64,000 nt of DNA, from the NCBI GenBank assembly GCA_949317995.1, contig OX439046.1:75826786-75890785 (forward strand), given 5' to 3'. Below are positions 46,370 through 57,430 of this stretch, one piece after another. The notes beneath the pieces are model-generated. The model was not told the DNA's origin, did not search any database, and worked only from the letters and a program-made list of their open reading frames with translations. The stretch is from Acholoe squamosa. Taxonomy: Eukaryota; Annelida; Polychaeta; Phyllodocida; Polynoidae. The translations under genes and the position numbers were made by a program. How positions within the stretch are numbered: position 1 is the first letter of the stretch; each line of letters opens with the position of its first letter.

Positions 46370-47705
46370 TCTCAACAGATATTTCGGAGATTGTTTATAA
46401 TAGGCAACATTGCACTTTGAGGGATGTACAGAGATAACTCAGATGGCTGTAATCAGACAGAGCCCCACTTCAGACTCATTTTTGCCGTTTGACATCTTCA
46501 ACAACGTAAAACAGAAGGCAGTGTTTGCCAGCATACAAAAAACACATGAGGAGGAGATCCATCTCTCAGCCCTAGTCTGCTCTGGGCTTTGGCAGCGCCA
46601 CCTTCAGGGGGTTCCCCCGATGGGGTCAGGGGATTCCCCTGATTTGAGGTCAATGGAAAAAAACTAAAGAATTTTAACCATGACTCAATACATCATGACT
46701 CAATGTTCATTTGCCACGCCATAACGATTTGTAGTGTAAGAGATAATAGTCATTAAAAATGACCATCGGGCATTAGAAAATAATAGAGATAGACTCAAGG
46801 GTATTAGAACGAATGGCCTCTGATCCTGGTGGCCACGTGTCCTTGGGCCTCTTGTCAGGTGGCCATAAATCCTGAAGGCTATTTGTCTGGGGGGAGCCTC
46901 ATCCTAGGGCCTCTAATCAGGGGGCTACCATTTGCCCTGACACCACAATACCCCATGTCAACAACTTTGATGATATTGATAAAGTTCTCGAACTGAATCT
47001 GAGACTATTGAACACCAAACTCTGCTGGCTGTAACTCAGTATCGCCTCATGTAGAGTGACTGTGCTATAGACTCTGTACCTTTGCCCTTCTCCACATCCC
47101 CCGTACAGCGTCCTCTATATTCTGAGTGTTGGTGTTGGCTGAGAACATAAATGTACACGACATTTGTGACAGAATCTGCAAAAAGGGGGCTTAGTGCAGG
47201 TGGTATTAAGACCCCTCCCCCCAGTACATGTCACATGTTGTCTGAGGCCTGACATTCTCAGTGGCTAAATTAGAGAAAGCACCACGACCGACCCCCGACG
47301 GTCTTTATTTGCCAAATCATCATGTCCTTGTAGACTGCTTCCAGGAAATGATCTAGTTATTACTGTGCTTGTTTTGCGAAGATGGGGCTAAAAAGGCTGT
47401 AGAACTTTTGCAAACTTTCAGATACCTCATCCTAGCATTACGTTATTCTTTGTGTGCCTCTTATTTTCCTTCAAACATTCATTGTTTTCCCCTTTCCTTC
47501 CTTTCCGAGCATAATCTCGTTTGCCCCCAGGTATTGTTGCCTGAGCATAGAGCCACGCCGTCTACCCCACACCCCCTCAGCTACTGGATCCCTGTATATC
47601 TTGTTCTATTTATATCACACCCACAGAGCATGGATGGGTGCTTGATCCCTTCACCCATCTCCTAATCCCCCATCGTACCCCCTGCCCCCACATCCATCTC
47701 CCAAG
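46370..47705. other. Unique non-coding stretch
   Basis: The short frames 46410-46667 and 47369-47665 show no domain. Nothing else recognised. Confidence 0.45.
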
Positions 47706-47948
47706 TTAACCCCTTCATGGGCCGCTGATGCATTAATGCATCATGCGCATTGATCGTCACGATACACCAATGAAGTGCTGGCATTTGGAGCATCATGACA
47801 ACCCTACTAGGTTGATACATATACTCACGGAGGGTCGGCATGATGCTCCAATGAAATGCTAGTGAGCAGTCTTGCCAGCACTTCATTGGTGCATCATGAC
47901 GACCATGAGGCATGATGCATTTCTGCATCAGCAGTCCTTAAAGGGTTA
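47706..47948 (+). mobile_element. Intact GCATCATG-family MITE with TTAA duplications (piggyBac-like)
   Basis: The best copy of the family. TTAA (47706-47709) is followed by CCCCTTCATGGGCCGCTGAT, and the right side ends TGCATCAGCAGTCCTTAAAG, GG, TTAA (47945-47948). The element proper is 235 bp with TIRs of about 30 bp. TTAA target duplications with CCC...GGG ends are the hallmark of the piggyBac superfamily, so mobilisation by a piggyBac-type transposase is the inference; none is encoded here. The interior carries two GCATGATG/GCATCATG inverted pairs and the loop word CCAATGAARTGCTRG. The minus-strand frame over it is a shadow. Confidence 0.88.
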
Positions 47949-48109
47949 AGCCCCCCCTCTGCCCCCTGTTCCACCATACGCCTGTTTGCCCCCTCAGTGC
48001 CTTTGTATATTTGTGTACACTGCAGGTCACGTGACCTCTGCTGATGGCAGAGCCGCCTGGTGTGAGACCGCTAAACTACACAGCATCAACACAAGGGCGG
48101 TACAGGGGA
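47949..48109. other. Spacer containing a 14-bp palindrome
   Basis: AGGTCACGTGACCT at 48023-48036; see the separate entry. No gene. Confidence 0.5.
48024..48035. promoter_or_regulatory. GTCACGTGAC palindrome (E-box/CLEAR type), site 1
   Basis: GGTCACGTGACC contains the CACGTG E-box in the extended form bound by USF and MiT/TFE bHLH-zip factors in animals. First of three identical cores in 3.2 kb. Confidence 0.45.
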
Positions 48110-48303
48110 TTAACGGGCTCTACAACAGACGTCCGCCTGTATATAAGCGCTTGGGCGCTCATTGATTTCAAACCCACTGTAACCCTGGTGCTTATACAGG
48201 AAGGTGCTTATTTGAATACAGTTTCAATACCCCTGCACCCCCGTGCTTATTCAAGACCGGTGCTTATTTGAGACCCCGGCGCTTAACGGGCCATTACGGT
48301 ATA
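48110..48303. mobile_element. TACCGTA MITE with GCGCTTA words, copy 3
   Basis: Shares AAGCGCTTGGGCGCTCATTG and ATTTC, GGTGCTTATACAGG, GGTGCTTATTTGAGACC and the right terminus GGCGCTTAACGGGCCATTAC then GGTA with 43351-43544. The left terminus is worn. Confidence 0.78.
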
Positions 48304-48531
48304 TCCCAGTAGATAAAGAGCACAGACCCAGGAATGTAATGTTTGGATAATGTAATAGCCAGGTTAAGAAAAACACAGCTTATTGTAATTGCTTAAGTAC
48401 AGGGTCTTATATAAGGGCAGGGATGGGACTGATAAAATACCTGGACTTCCTGTTTAGGAGAAGGGATAAAATAGGTACTTGAACAACAGCGACACATATA
48501 TCCTCTAGCGACCCATTGCAGTCTATATTTA

Positions 48532-48662
48532 GGGAATAATGCACGGGGCATGGCTGTGGGAGTGCTCTAGACTGTATTGAGACATCAAGGGGCCTTATAG
48601 GCCTGAGATGTCTCAATACAGTCTAGAGAACGACGGCAGCCATGACCAAGTGCATTATTCCC
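48532..48662. repeat. Large hairpin ending in GGGAATAATGCAC
   Basis: 48532-48587 faces 48607-48662. The arms share GGGAATAATGCAC and CATGGCTG, then CTCTAGACTGTATTGAGACA, as reverse complements with few mismatches. The loop also folds (AGGGGCC...GGCCT). The word ATAATGCAC recurs just downstream. Likely the palindromic core of a DNA transposon, or a copy of its two fused ends. Confidence 0.85.
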
Positions 48663-48760
48663 GTTATAACACAGAAAAATCACCCATCAGCCACCAGACA
48701 ACATATGAATATCAATTGTGAAGTCTAAAGGTGAGATGAAGTTGACCTCCTGTGCTGGGA

Positions 48761-48786
48761 GTGCATTATCCATCTAGATAATGCAC
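48761..48786. repeat. 26-bp palindrome GTGCATTATC...GATAATGCAC
   Basis: Perfect 10-bp stem around CATCTA, made of the same terminus word as the hairpin at 48532. A further GGATAATGCAC copy is at about 48819-48829 and GTTATAAC at 48849. All four belong to one composite element spanning about 48532-48856. Confidence 0.75.
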
Positions 48787-50876
48787 GGTCAATCAGCCAA
48801 TCAGAACGCAGCATTCAGGATAATGCACTCTGGCTGCGCCCAGCAGTGTTATAACATTCCACATGATATCTATCCCTAGTGCTTATACGACACCAAAATC
48901 AACACTCATTTTTAATAAAATTATTTTGTATTTTGTCTATATAGATTCTGTGTGTAGTGATGTATTGGAACACTGTTTGCTTCCTACCACCCTGCCTTCC
49001 TTTCAAATTCAACTACAAGATGCAAACTTAAACCAGATTCCAAAATAGTACCATATCCACTTTTTTTTTGTTTCAGCTATAGCTGAGAACTGAACAGCGC
49101 GAGTAATTTTGAATACCTAGGTTGGATTACAAACTACTTTATATTCCTTACAACTGTCATCACATGGACTTTGTATTAATATGCCGAAGAGTGAATGATT
49201 CTGTGACATAGGACTACATGTACGTTTACAGGAGTTACCTACGTGGGGTGTTTCACCCAGCTTAATCCACCTTCAATATGAATTTACAGGCGTTCCACGC
49301 CAAAAGATGAAAAACAAAATCCATACATGTAATGTTTCAATATCATTGCTGCTAGTGCTCTATGGTGAGGATTTTTACAGCAATCATTCGTCTTCAAAAG
49401 AGGAACTGTTCTGCAGGGCATTCAAAATAATATCTATAGCTATGGTTTTTAAGTGCCCTTCTGATATGATGCTGGCTATTGTTAGACAAATCATACAGGT
49501 CTGCGGAAAGAAATCTCTTGTCGTGATTTCAGGGTGCCTGGACACTCGACAAAAAATATCTTAGCACACCATGAGACAATCAGGTTGTCATTATACATAT
49601 ATCCATTTATCATGAGTAACCCAAATACATTATGATGGTGTTTCTTTTTGTATTGAGACTTTGACTTTTTTTCTTTTAATACTTTAGGTAATTAAGTGAC
49701 TTTCATGGCCACGACCATTGAGCAATATGATGCTGACTCTCCCCTAGACCTTACACAGACCAGAAATACCCCTAAACTGACAGCACACTGCTACACCACA
49801 AGAGGCTGCCGGTCACGTGACCAGCCTCATTAAGTGGTTACGTCATAGACCACCAGGTGGCAGGCAGTGTTTGGCGTCTGGAGGGCTGCGCACGCGCCCT
49901 GGGGTACAAACAGAGGAGTGGCGCCACCTCTAGGTGTATCTAAGTACTAAACTAAACGTGGAAGGTGCTTCAACTGCTCAGGGCAGCCTCGGTCTGGGTG
50001 TCCGGATATACAGGGGTAGATTACAGGGGCACTCTGGGTAATCTAAAGGTGAAATCAATTCTCACTACAGCAGCTTTTACCTCTAAATGTTCTAAAGAGT
50101 CTCTACTTGGAACTCTGTGAGAGGAAAACCTGGCATCAAAGAAGTGAATGTTCGGCCCAGCTTATAAGGTTACTATGGAAGTCTAAGGGGTCCTTGAATT
50201 ATGGAGTTATGGATGGAATGAAATGAACTTTTATATACTACTATGCTATAGTATATTCCTGGATATCAAAGTATTTCAGTGGCCCATCCTAACAAATCTA
50301 TAGTCCAAATTAGGTCTCAAATAAAATCAGGGTAAATGATGAAGTGACTTTTATCATTGAGGATCCCTTCAGAAGGGTCTGATATGGTACTTTGGTTTTC
50401 TTACAGTCAGTCAGTCAAGTAGTTACCACGGTTGTTATGTACAATTGTCTTCTTTGGCATCCAATATACCTTAAAGATGACACGGATGGTGAACTGCTGA
50501 CAGATATTAGTTAAAGAAAGTCATAAAAGTATATGAAAAATACATTTCTTCTAGCTACACGGTGCCTTTAGTTGGGACAGATGTTTGACTCATTATGACA
50601 ATCCTCTTATAAATTTCACTTTGAAACTCGAAAAACAAATCTGAATTACCTAGAAATATATTTGCGAAGACTGTCAGCTAGTCATTAAGGTTGGATTATA
50701 CAACATAATATGTTTCAGATATCATTTATAAAAGTTGAACACCTGTCCTAACTATAGACTAATCTAAACAACAGTAACTGTCTAAATATTATGAATAGAC
50801 ATAAAACATTGTTAGTAAGGCACTTCATCCTTCCGCCTTATCTAGCCGAGGGCAACCTACTAGATATAATGCATGT
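48787..50876. other. Mostly unique non-coding stretch
   Basis: No gene supported. The 85-codon frame at 49307-49564 has ordinary composition but no recognisable domain. A cluster of regulatory-type words at 49811-49936 is listed separately. Confidence 0.45.
49811..49936. promoter_or_regulatory. Cluster: GTCACGTGAC, CRE-like, two CTCF-like cores
   Basis: GGTCACGTGACC (49811-49822), TTACGTCATAG (49839-49849), a perfect CTCF core CCACCAGGTGGCAG (49850-49863) and a second CTCF-like word GCGCCACCTCTAGGTG (49921-49936, minus orientation) lie within 126 bp. CTCF is conserved across bilaterians. The grouping suggests an insulator or enhancer, but this rests on motif matches alone. Confidence 0.4.
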
Positions 50877-51032
50877 ATACAGATGCCTATTTGGAACGGT
50901 CATTGGGTTTCTTTGCCCCAAAGAGAAAACTCTCAGAGTCTCCAAAGGCCATATAGATAAGCACAGGTTTGTCCCAGAGAGCTACCTCAAGGTATAAGAA
51001 TCCGTGTGACCGTTCCAAAGTAGTATCTGTAT
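50877..51032. repeat. Hairpin with 26-bp arms and 104-nt loop
   Basis: 50877-50902 (ATACAGATGCC... TTGGAACGGTCA) and 51007-51032 (TGACCGTTCCAA... TATCTGTAT) match as reverse complements at 22 of 26 positions. The 68-codon frame within it (50791-50997) has no domain. Confidence 0.7.
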
Positions 51033-51197
51033 ATTCAGAGCAAACTAACTATATGAAGAAAAGGAAATCACAGAAATAAAAAATATAAAAAATAAGAAGC
51101 CATATGTTATGATCTCGCCAGGTTCTAGAGAAAGGAAACATCCCCATTGGAGAACAATGGAGATTTCATGGCAGATTAGGTCTACCTGCCCTCCTGT

Positions 51198-51230
51198 GTC
51201 ACGTGACTCACCTAGGTAACATGGCGCCGT
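51198..51230. promoter_or_regulatory. GTCACGTGAC palindrome next to ACATGGCGCC, site 3
   Basis: GTCACGTGAC at 51198-51207 is followed 10 bp later by AACATGGCGCCGTC, close to the YY1 word. This arrangement resembles a compact promoter; no gene is visible downstream. Confidence 0.4.
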
Positions 51231-51264
51231 CTTCAGTAGAAGCTCCTGTACTACTAACCCTCCA

Positions 51265-51570
51265 GGGCGAAACTGACTCTGTGAGCGATATTAGGTGAAA
51301 AACACAGGTTCCTGTAGCATTAGAACACCATAATGGGTGATATTATCTCCAATATAGGTTCCTCTAGTGTCAAGCTCCTGCATTGGACGATAATGGATGA
51401 AAAGACAGGATCCTCCAGCACTAGCCCCATCTAGTGGGCGATATTAGGTGTAAAGAAGCTTTCCTCCTTCAGTGGGTTAGCGCGATGAAGGCTCTCTAAT
51501 GGGCGATGTTCTGTGGAAGGCATCTTGTGAGAGGATGCTCTAGTATGGGCGATAATGGATGAAAAGAACA
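51265..51570 (+). repeat. Degenerate tandem repeat, period about 60-70 bp
   Basis: GGGCGATATTAGGTGAAAAA-like words recur about five times (GCGATATTAGGTGAAAA, GGTGATATTATCTCC, GACGATAATGGATGAAAAGA, GGGCGATATTAGGTGTAAAG, GGGCGATAATGGATGAAAAG), alternating with a TTCCTYYAG-type word. A worn minisatellite. Confidence 0.65.
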
Positions 51571-53535
51571 GCTTCCTTCAGATACTGTGATAAGGTCCTG
51601 ATCACAGCAACATCTGAGAAAGTGATGCTCTGAGTTAAGGTTAAGTATGTATCCATGACAACACAAGGTAGCCATAACAACAGTCCTTATTGCAGACCAT
51701 AGTCATCATTTGACAACCCTGTCCTTAACTCCACTATATGAGTATAGGCATGAAAGGGAGGTGGGAGGAGGGGGTGGTCAGATTGTTCAGGTGACTACTG
51801 TGCGAAGTGATCCCAGTCCTTCACCTGAGATGTGAGTGGTGTGATCCTGGTAGTGCCTCTTCACCTTACTGGTGATGTCTCACAGCTCCATACGTAGCAC
51901 GTCTCCTGTAGGTGCAAGGCATTAATCACACAGGGTCTGTGTCGGTGCTGCAGGTGTCTCCCTCCCTCCTTAACCACCTTCCTCCAGGGTTATCTATATG
52001 ATGATTTATAATACCATAACTAGGTATATAAGGAGCTTGTATATCAACTGACTGGTAGTATACAGAGTACTGCAGTAGGTGCAGGAGGTGGTGGGCAGGA
52101 TGTCTGCTGCTGGCCAGTACTTCCAGGCTATCTGTCTATGTGGAGGGAGCTGTGTTGATGCACATACAGGTTAGAGTGAGGGGTGCCAAACTGACTGAAG
52201 GAGAACCCTGGGATCAGGATCAGTCTGTCGACTTGTACCTCCTCCTAACTCCTCCACTCACAGTCCTCACACTCCTTCTTGGTATTTGTAAGTGCCAATG
52301 GTGATCAGGAGTGCTTAGGAGGAACTGGAGCTCTCTCTAATTCTACCTCCTTCTTACCCTCACTACTTTCAGTCTCCCTGTGTGTGTTGTAAGTCCAGTG
52401 TTGTATCCCCTGTTCCTGTTGCCCCCAGGCTTCCTCAACCACCACTCCTTCTCCCCCTACTACTCATGAGCCGCTCCGGCAGCTGTCAGAGCTGCTCCCA
52501 CTGCCTCCTCCAGTGCCTGAGTACAGGAGTTAACTCAGCCTCCAGGATCCAACTCCTCCAGGTTCTCCCTGGGCCTCCACTACAGCCACAGACACTGGGG
52601 GAGGGAAGTGGGGGGGCACTTCACTTCACATATTTTCTATACTTTTGCAGCATACTTTCTATGGGCGAATTGCCCACCAGATTTTGTGATATTGAAAATT
52701 CGGGAGACCTTTCACAGGATAAAGTCAATTTATATAATTTTTTTGTTTTTGTTGAAATCTGTTATCCGTCACCTTTAGTGAAAGGGGTCACTTTCTACAA
52801 ATAGAATTGAAGGAAAACCGTAAGGGTGAAATTCACCAAAAATTGCCTACAGAAAACTGAATCTAAAACCTAGGGCTAAATGATGTTCCCTTGAAATGGT
52901 GTTCCAATAAGGTAACCAAGAATAATGGAGAGTGCTCCCCAGAGAACAGAGAGAGAGGTGAAGGCTGATTGGTAGCACTGTTAAGGTGTGGGTGTGTGGG
53001 AGGAAGGAGGGGAGGTGGAGGGGAGGGTGAGTCAGTGGTAGGGTGTATGGGGTGAGATGCTGCACCGTTTAGTCTACTCCAGGGTTTGTACAGATCCCCA
53101 GGTAGCCCCCTCCTACTGTAGTGTGCTGCCTCAACCTACCTGCCTCCATCACCCCTCAACAATAGCCCCATATCAACCTTCTATGGCAAACATCTCTCCA
53201 AGGGTAAGGGTGCAGGTATCTGTTTTTACATCAGGTTTAGGCGCCAGGACATATTTGAATAAGCACGTGTCTCAAATAAGCACTGGTGATAATGGGGTGC
53301 TCAAAATATCTCTTACTCACTAAAAATGGACTCTGGAAAAGTTCCTGTTTTGTATAAGGACTGGGGGTTATTCCCCAGACCATCTGATCCACTGTGGTAC
53401 AGGCATCCTGTCTGACAAATAAAAATAACCTATAAAGTATGCACCCATAGCAAAAGGCTTTTCAAAATTGGTATCAAATACCGAATAGGGTCCACTATTG
53501 CCCAGTTAAAACAGGTCTATGGTTTTACATTCTCA
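51571..53535. other. Unique non-coding stretch
   Basis: The 140-codon frame at 52382-52804 is the longest non-repeat frame in the window. It starts with a Pro/Leu/Ser/Cys-rich segment, has no signal of a domain, and its AT-rich second half looks non-coding. G-rich run at 52598-52615. I do not call a gene. 53230-53290 has TTTGAATAAGCAC words like the TACCGTA MITEs. Confidence 0.4.
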
Positions 53536-53563
53536 TGAAAGAAAGAAAGAAAGAAAGAAATGA

Positions 53564-53651
<88 letters not shown>

Positions 53652-53660
53652 GAAGAAGAA
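53536..53660. repeat. (GAAA)n microsatellite
   Basis: About 29 GAAA units with one TGAAA interruption, decaying into AGAAGAAG and an A-run. The Phe/Leu/Ser-rich minus-strand frame over it is an artefact. Confidence 0.97.
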
Positions 53661-56600
53661 AAAAAACGAAGAGTGTGATTAGGTAATTGAGTGAATTAAG
53701 TAGTACCAGGAAGGAAATTCCTCCCTTTAATAGACATCGGTGAAAGAATCTAAGCCACTCCCACACAACAAAATAAAACTACAATTTATTTTTCTATGGC
53801 TTGAATCAAGGACACCTTGTTCTGTGGATAATTCTGCCAAACCCAACCCACAGTGTGTTACGGTAGGTATGTAGGTGCACGGCTGTTAGTGTGTTCATCC
53901 ACAGTATTCATCAGCTCAGCCCCAGAGGTGAGTTTTTAACATGAAATCCCCACGTCCTGCTACTGCTCCTGGTATGTGGAAACCTTGTGTGTAGATGTAC
54001 TACAGCAGATTGTAGGGCGTTGAACATTGCTGAGATCCTAACATTTATAAGTTGTGTTCTACATCTCCATTTGGGAATTTTTCAACACTATCACTTTTAT
54101 GTACAGAATGTTAAAGCTTGCTTTAATTTAAAAAAAAAAAAAACAGAGTAGAATTGAAGAAATCAAAATGTTTTTGAATTATGTATTTGAAAAGAAGAAT
54201 AACACGCTTTAAACTGAGAACGTAATTGTTGAACTTTCCTATAGAGTGTTCCCAGTACACAGGTAACTGAGGTGAAGAGGGTGGTTGTTCTGATCAACAT
54301 CCGGGTGTTTTACTTTACCTGGTAGAAGAGTGGCCGCCAGGGGACGCCACTGTCTTAGTGGACATTCTCCAAACAGGGGTTTAATTTGCTCCTCTAACAC
54401 ATGCTTGACGGCATCAGGAATGCAAGCCAGTAAAAGCCATCAATATCTAGAAGAAAGGTCATCAACAGTATTTATTTTTTAAATGAAATGAAGTAAAATG
54501 TTTTTTGTTTTTTTTTTGGAGATTAGAGGCTGTGGGAGACTGTGGCAGAGAAACAGTAACAATCCTGAGACGCTGCTGGCTGCGGCAAACTGCCTCAAGG
54601 GCTGCTGGAACCAGTAAAAGACCAACAACTGCAGAGAACCAGCCGCCAGCAACCAGCAGCAGCATAAATGTCGTCTGCTGAAAGGAACGAGGCTTCCCAA
54701 TGGAATCTTTGCTGTACTTTGAAGGTGATAACTCGCATGAACTCCCTGGTTTCTGCTTGAGATTTATGAAGTAACTTGAAACGTTTCTCTCAGCAAAAAA
54801 AAAAAGAGATGCCCCAACAACAATAGCTGCTTTTTGTTCTCGTTTTTTGTCCCCCACCCCCGTTTATTTAAGTAAAGATAGATTTGGAGGAAAAGGCCAT
54901 GTGCGTACATCGTAAGTTCAAAATAAGATAGATAATTAATTTTCGTGGGATTAGAGTTTTAGTTAGAGAAGTTTCTCTGCTTCATTTCCTAATTGACTCA
55001 AACCTTGCAGCCATGAATAGAAACGCTATCTGAATAAGTATTCCTTATCAGGGGTTTAGATTGTTTGTAGTTATAGCAGACGACTTTTCACCGTTTCTGA
55101 TGGTGTGATGACGTCACAACTGACATTAAATGTGCGGGGAAACCCCCACCTTCCGCTGGTTCCAGGTGAGCTTTGAGTCACAGCTGGGTTTTATGTCTAT
55201 CTGAGTCAGGACCTGCCGGAACAAGCGCAACAAGCGCATCCCGGTCATGTTTTATTGACTTTGGCCAAACACGTGAAACCACGCCTCCTCACGTGCATGG
55301 TGAGACCTGGCACACGCATGCGTGTGGATTGAAGTGGCTGGGGTTTTCCTGTAAACAGAGCGTCTCACACACTCTTGTACCCCTCCCCTCCCCTCTTATG
55401 GACCCTCCCCCTCCACATATATCACTGATGATATACTAGTACCGCATTTCCCCACGTTTAAGCCTATATGTACAGTCTGCAAAACACTAATTATTTTTTC
55501 CACTGTTGGCCTATATAGGATATTGGCAAAAATAAAATATTCATGCACATTTCTGGGCTTAGCCACTTTTATTTTCTTGTAGGCACACATTTTCCCCATT
55601 AATTTAGGGCCATGAGCTGTGGTACAATGTAATTAACTTTCCCACTATTGGCCGTAGAGTGCAGACATACCCAGATTTGGGGGTTTTGCAGTGAATGATT
55701 TCAATAAATTCTCTAATAGAGTGCACCCCCGTCAACTTACCATCAAATATCAGCCTGAATTATAACACTCAAATCGAATCAAATACACCCTAAGGATTAA
55801 TTTGATGCCTGGTTTGCCTACCCACTGTCAGATTTTAGACCAATAATCTTTGTACAACACCCTTCAGTGCAGAGCTAAAAAGTGTCTCCTGCTGCCACCT
55901 CCCATCAATTGGTGTACTGCAATCTACATTGTCTGACTGTGCCAAGCTATCTACAGTAGATCGCTTTTATTTTTGGAAAACGGTAGGAGCTGCTGTTAGG
56001 ACAAATCTAATGACCCTACAGTAGGTTGCCATATATGCAGTACAGTGGTCTTTACTGCCCATTTACAATATTCCCGAGGAAATCTAATTTTCCCTATCCA
56101 TTTCTTTCCTGTTGAAGATCTATTTGTCTTCAAAACATTTGTAAGAATATGATAAAAAGAGGGGCAGGGGGTTACAGAGCTTGATCACTGAAAATGTCTA
56201 TAATCGACAAAAGATGCTATATTGAGGCCCGGCTTATAACTGCGGAAACCCTCAAGTCATGTGGGCTGATATCAATGAAAACAACACAGTGCAAATCTAA
56301 CATTACTTCTTCTCTTATTTCCCAAATGAAAGAAAATGTTGGGGTTGGGGTTGGGCTAGATGTAGAGGCTGGAGATGTTTACAAAACAGAGCATCAGTGA
56401 GAGTTTTTGTGTGTGCTAGGGTACACACCATCAGGCTACATGGTTTAGCACACTCCTCCTCCCCAACTGCCGGCACATGGATGCACTGTATTACCCCTAC
56501 CCCCCCCCCCCATACACACAGCTCTGTTACATGACCACGTGCACCTCCTGATAATAACATGTAGGGTCTAACATGTTTATCTCATACACCACATTCCGTG

Positions 56601-57430
56601 CTACTAACACTGCTACCAGTATCTATTAAACACTGCATCAACCACCTCAGTCCCTATACTTGGATGAAAATCAACATAATCCTTTTATGTTCTTTACTCG
56701 GGAGCATTGACATGAATATCGGTGGACAAGGAATGGTTAAGGAGGCCATACATGTAACCATGGACGGAGGAACCGGTTCATGTTGGCATGATGAAATGCA
56801 GTCAACTTGGGGTAGTGATTCTTTTTACTTTTATAGAAGTAAAAAGAGGAGATGAAATTCATGAAAAATGTAAAATAATGAACGAAGGGTCTTAAGCCAC
56901 CACATTTGCTGGACTTACATATAATTTTTGACAAGAGAGAAGGAGTACTCAAGATGATTTTTGTCCCTGATTATGAGGTTTTGAAACATCGGTAAAAATG
57001 CTCCCCCTCAAAGTGTGTAAGCGTACTAAGTGTGGAGAGCTGAGTTGCTAGGGCCCTGCTACCTCACCTGGCTCATGGTGTATGGGGAACAGTGCTGACC
57101 CCTAGTGTCCACTCAGAGAGTTACTCTCATTGAGCTGCTCCAGTATTGGAGCTACTCTACCATACCTGGATCTGCATGCAACTGGGGATTGACGGTAATT
57201 TGGAAATAGAATGATCTAATCATTGAATCTAACATATCCCCCCCCCCAAGGATGACCTCGATCCCTACCTCCTCTGACGTTGAGATCAGTAGGGACTATT
57301 TTGTTATGTGTTAGTTGGTCGGGTGTAGTAATCTCTGTAATCTCTGTAGGGATCTACCAGGGTACATTTGTGGGTTCTGGGAAGAAGTTTGTATACCCCC
57401 CGCCCCTCCCTAAACAAAGTACCCCTTCTA
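53661..57430. other. Mostly unique non-coding stretch
   Basis: No gene supported in 3.8 kb. The minus-strand frames at 54462-54857 (131 and 73 codons) overlap each other and have no domain. A CTCF-like TGGCCGCCAGGGGACGCCAC is at 54331-54350 and a CRE octamer TGACGTCA is at 55109-55116. 55441-55690 begins ACCGCATTTCCCCACGTTTA and is probably a worn MITE. C-runs at 56504-56513 and 57238-57247. Confidence 0.45.

Noticed and set aside
50877..51032. microRNA precursor
   Set aside because: The loop of about 104 nt and 26-bp arms do not fit a standard animal pre-miRNA; left as a hairpin of unknown nature.
52382..52804. 140-codon frame as a real gene
   Set aside because: No domain, biased N-terminal half and AT-rich C-terminal half. 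Poly-pyrimidine sequence explains the Pro/Leu/Ser run. No transcript evidence.
53533..53766. Minus-strand frame of Phe/Leu/Ser repeats
   Set aside because: Translation of the (GAAA)n tract; no flanking domain.
54462..54857. 131-codon minus-strand frame as a gene
   Set aside because: No recognisable domain; ends in A/T homopolymer-derived Lys residues and overlaps another frame.
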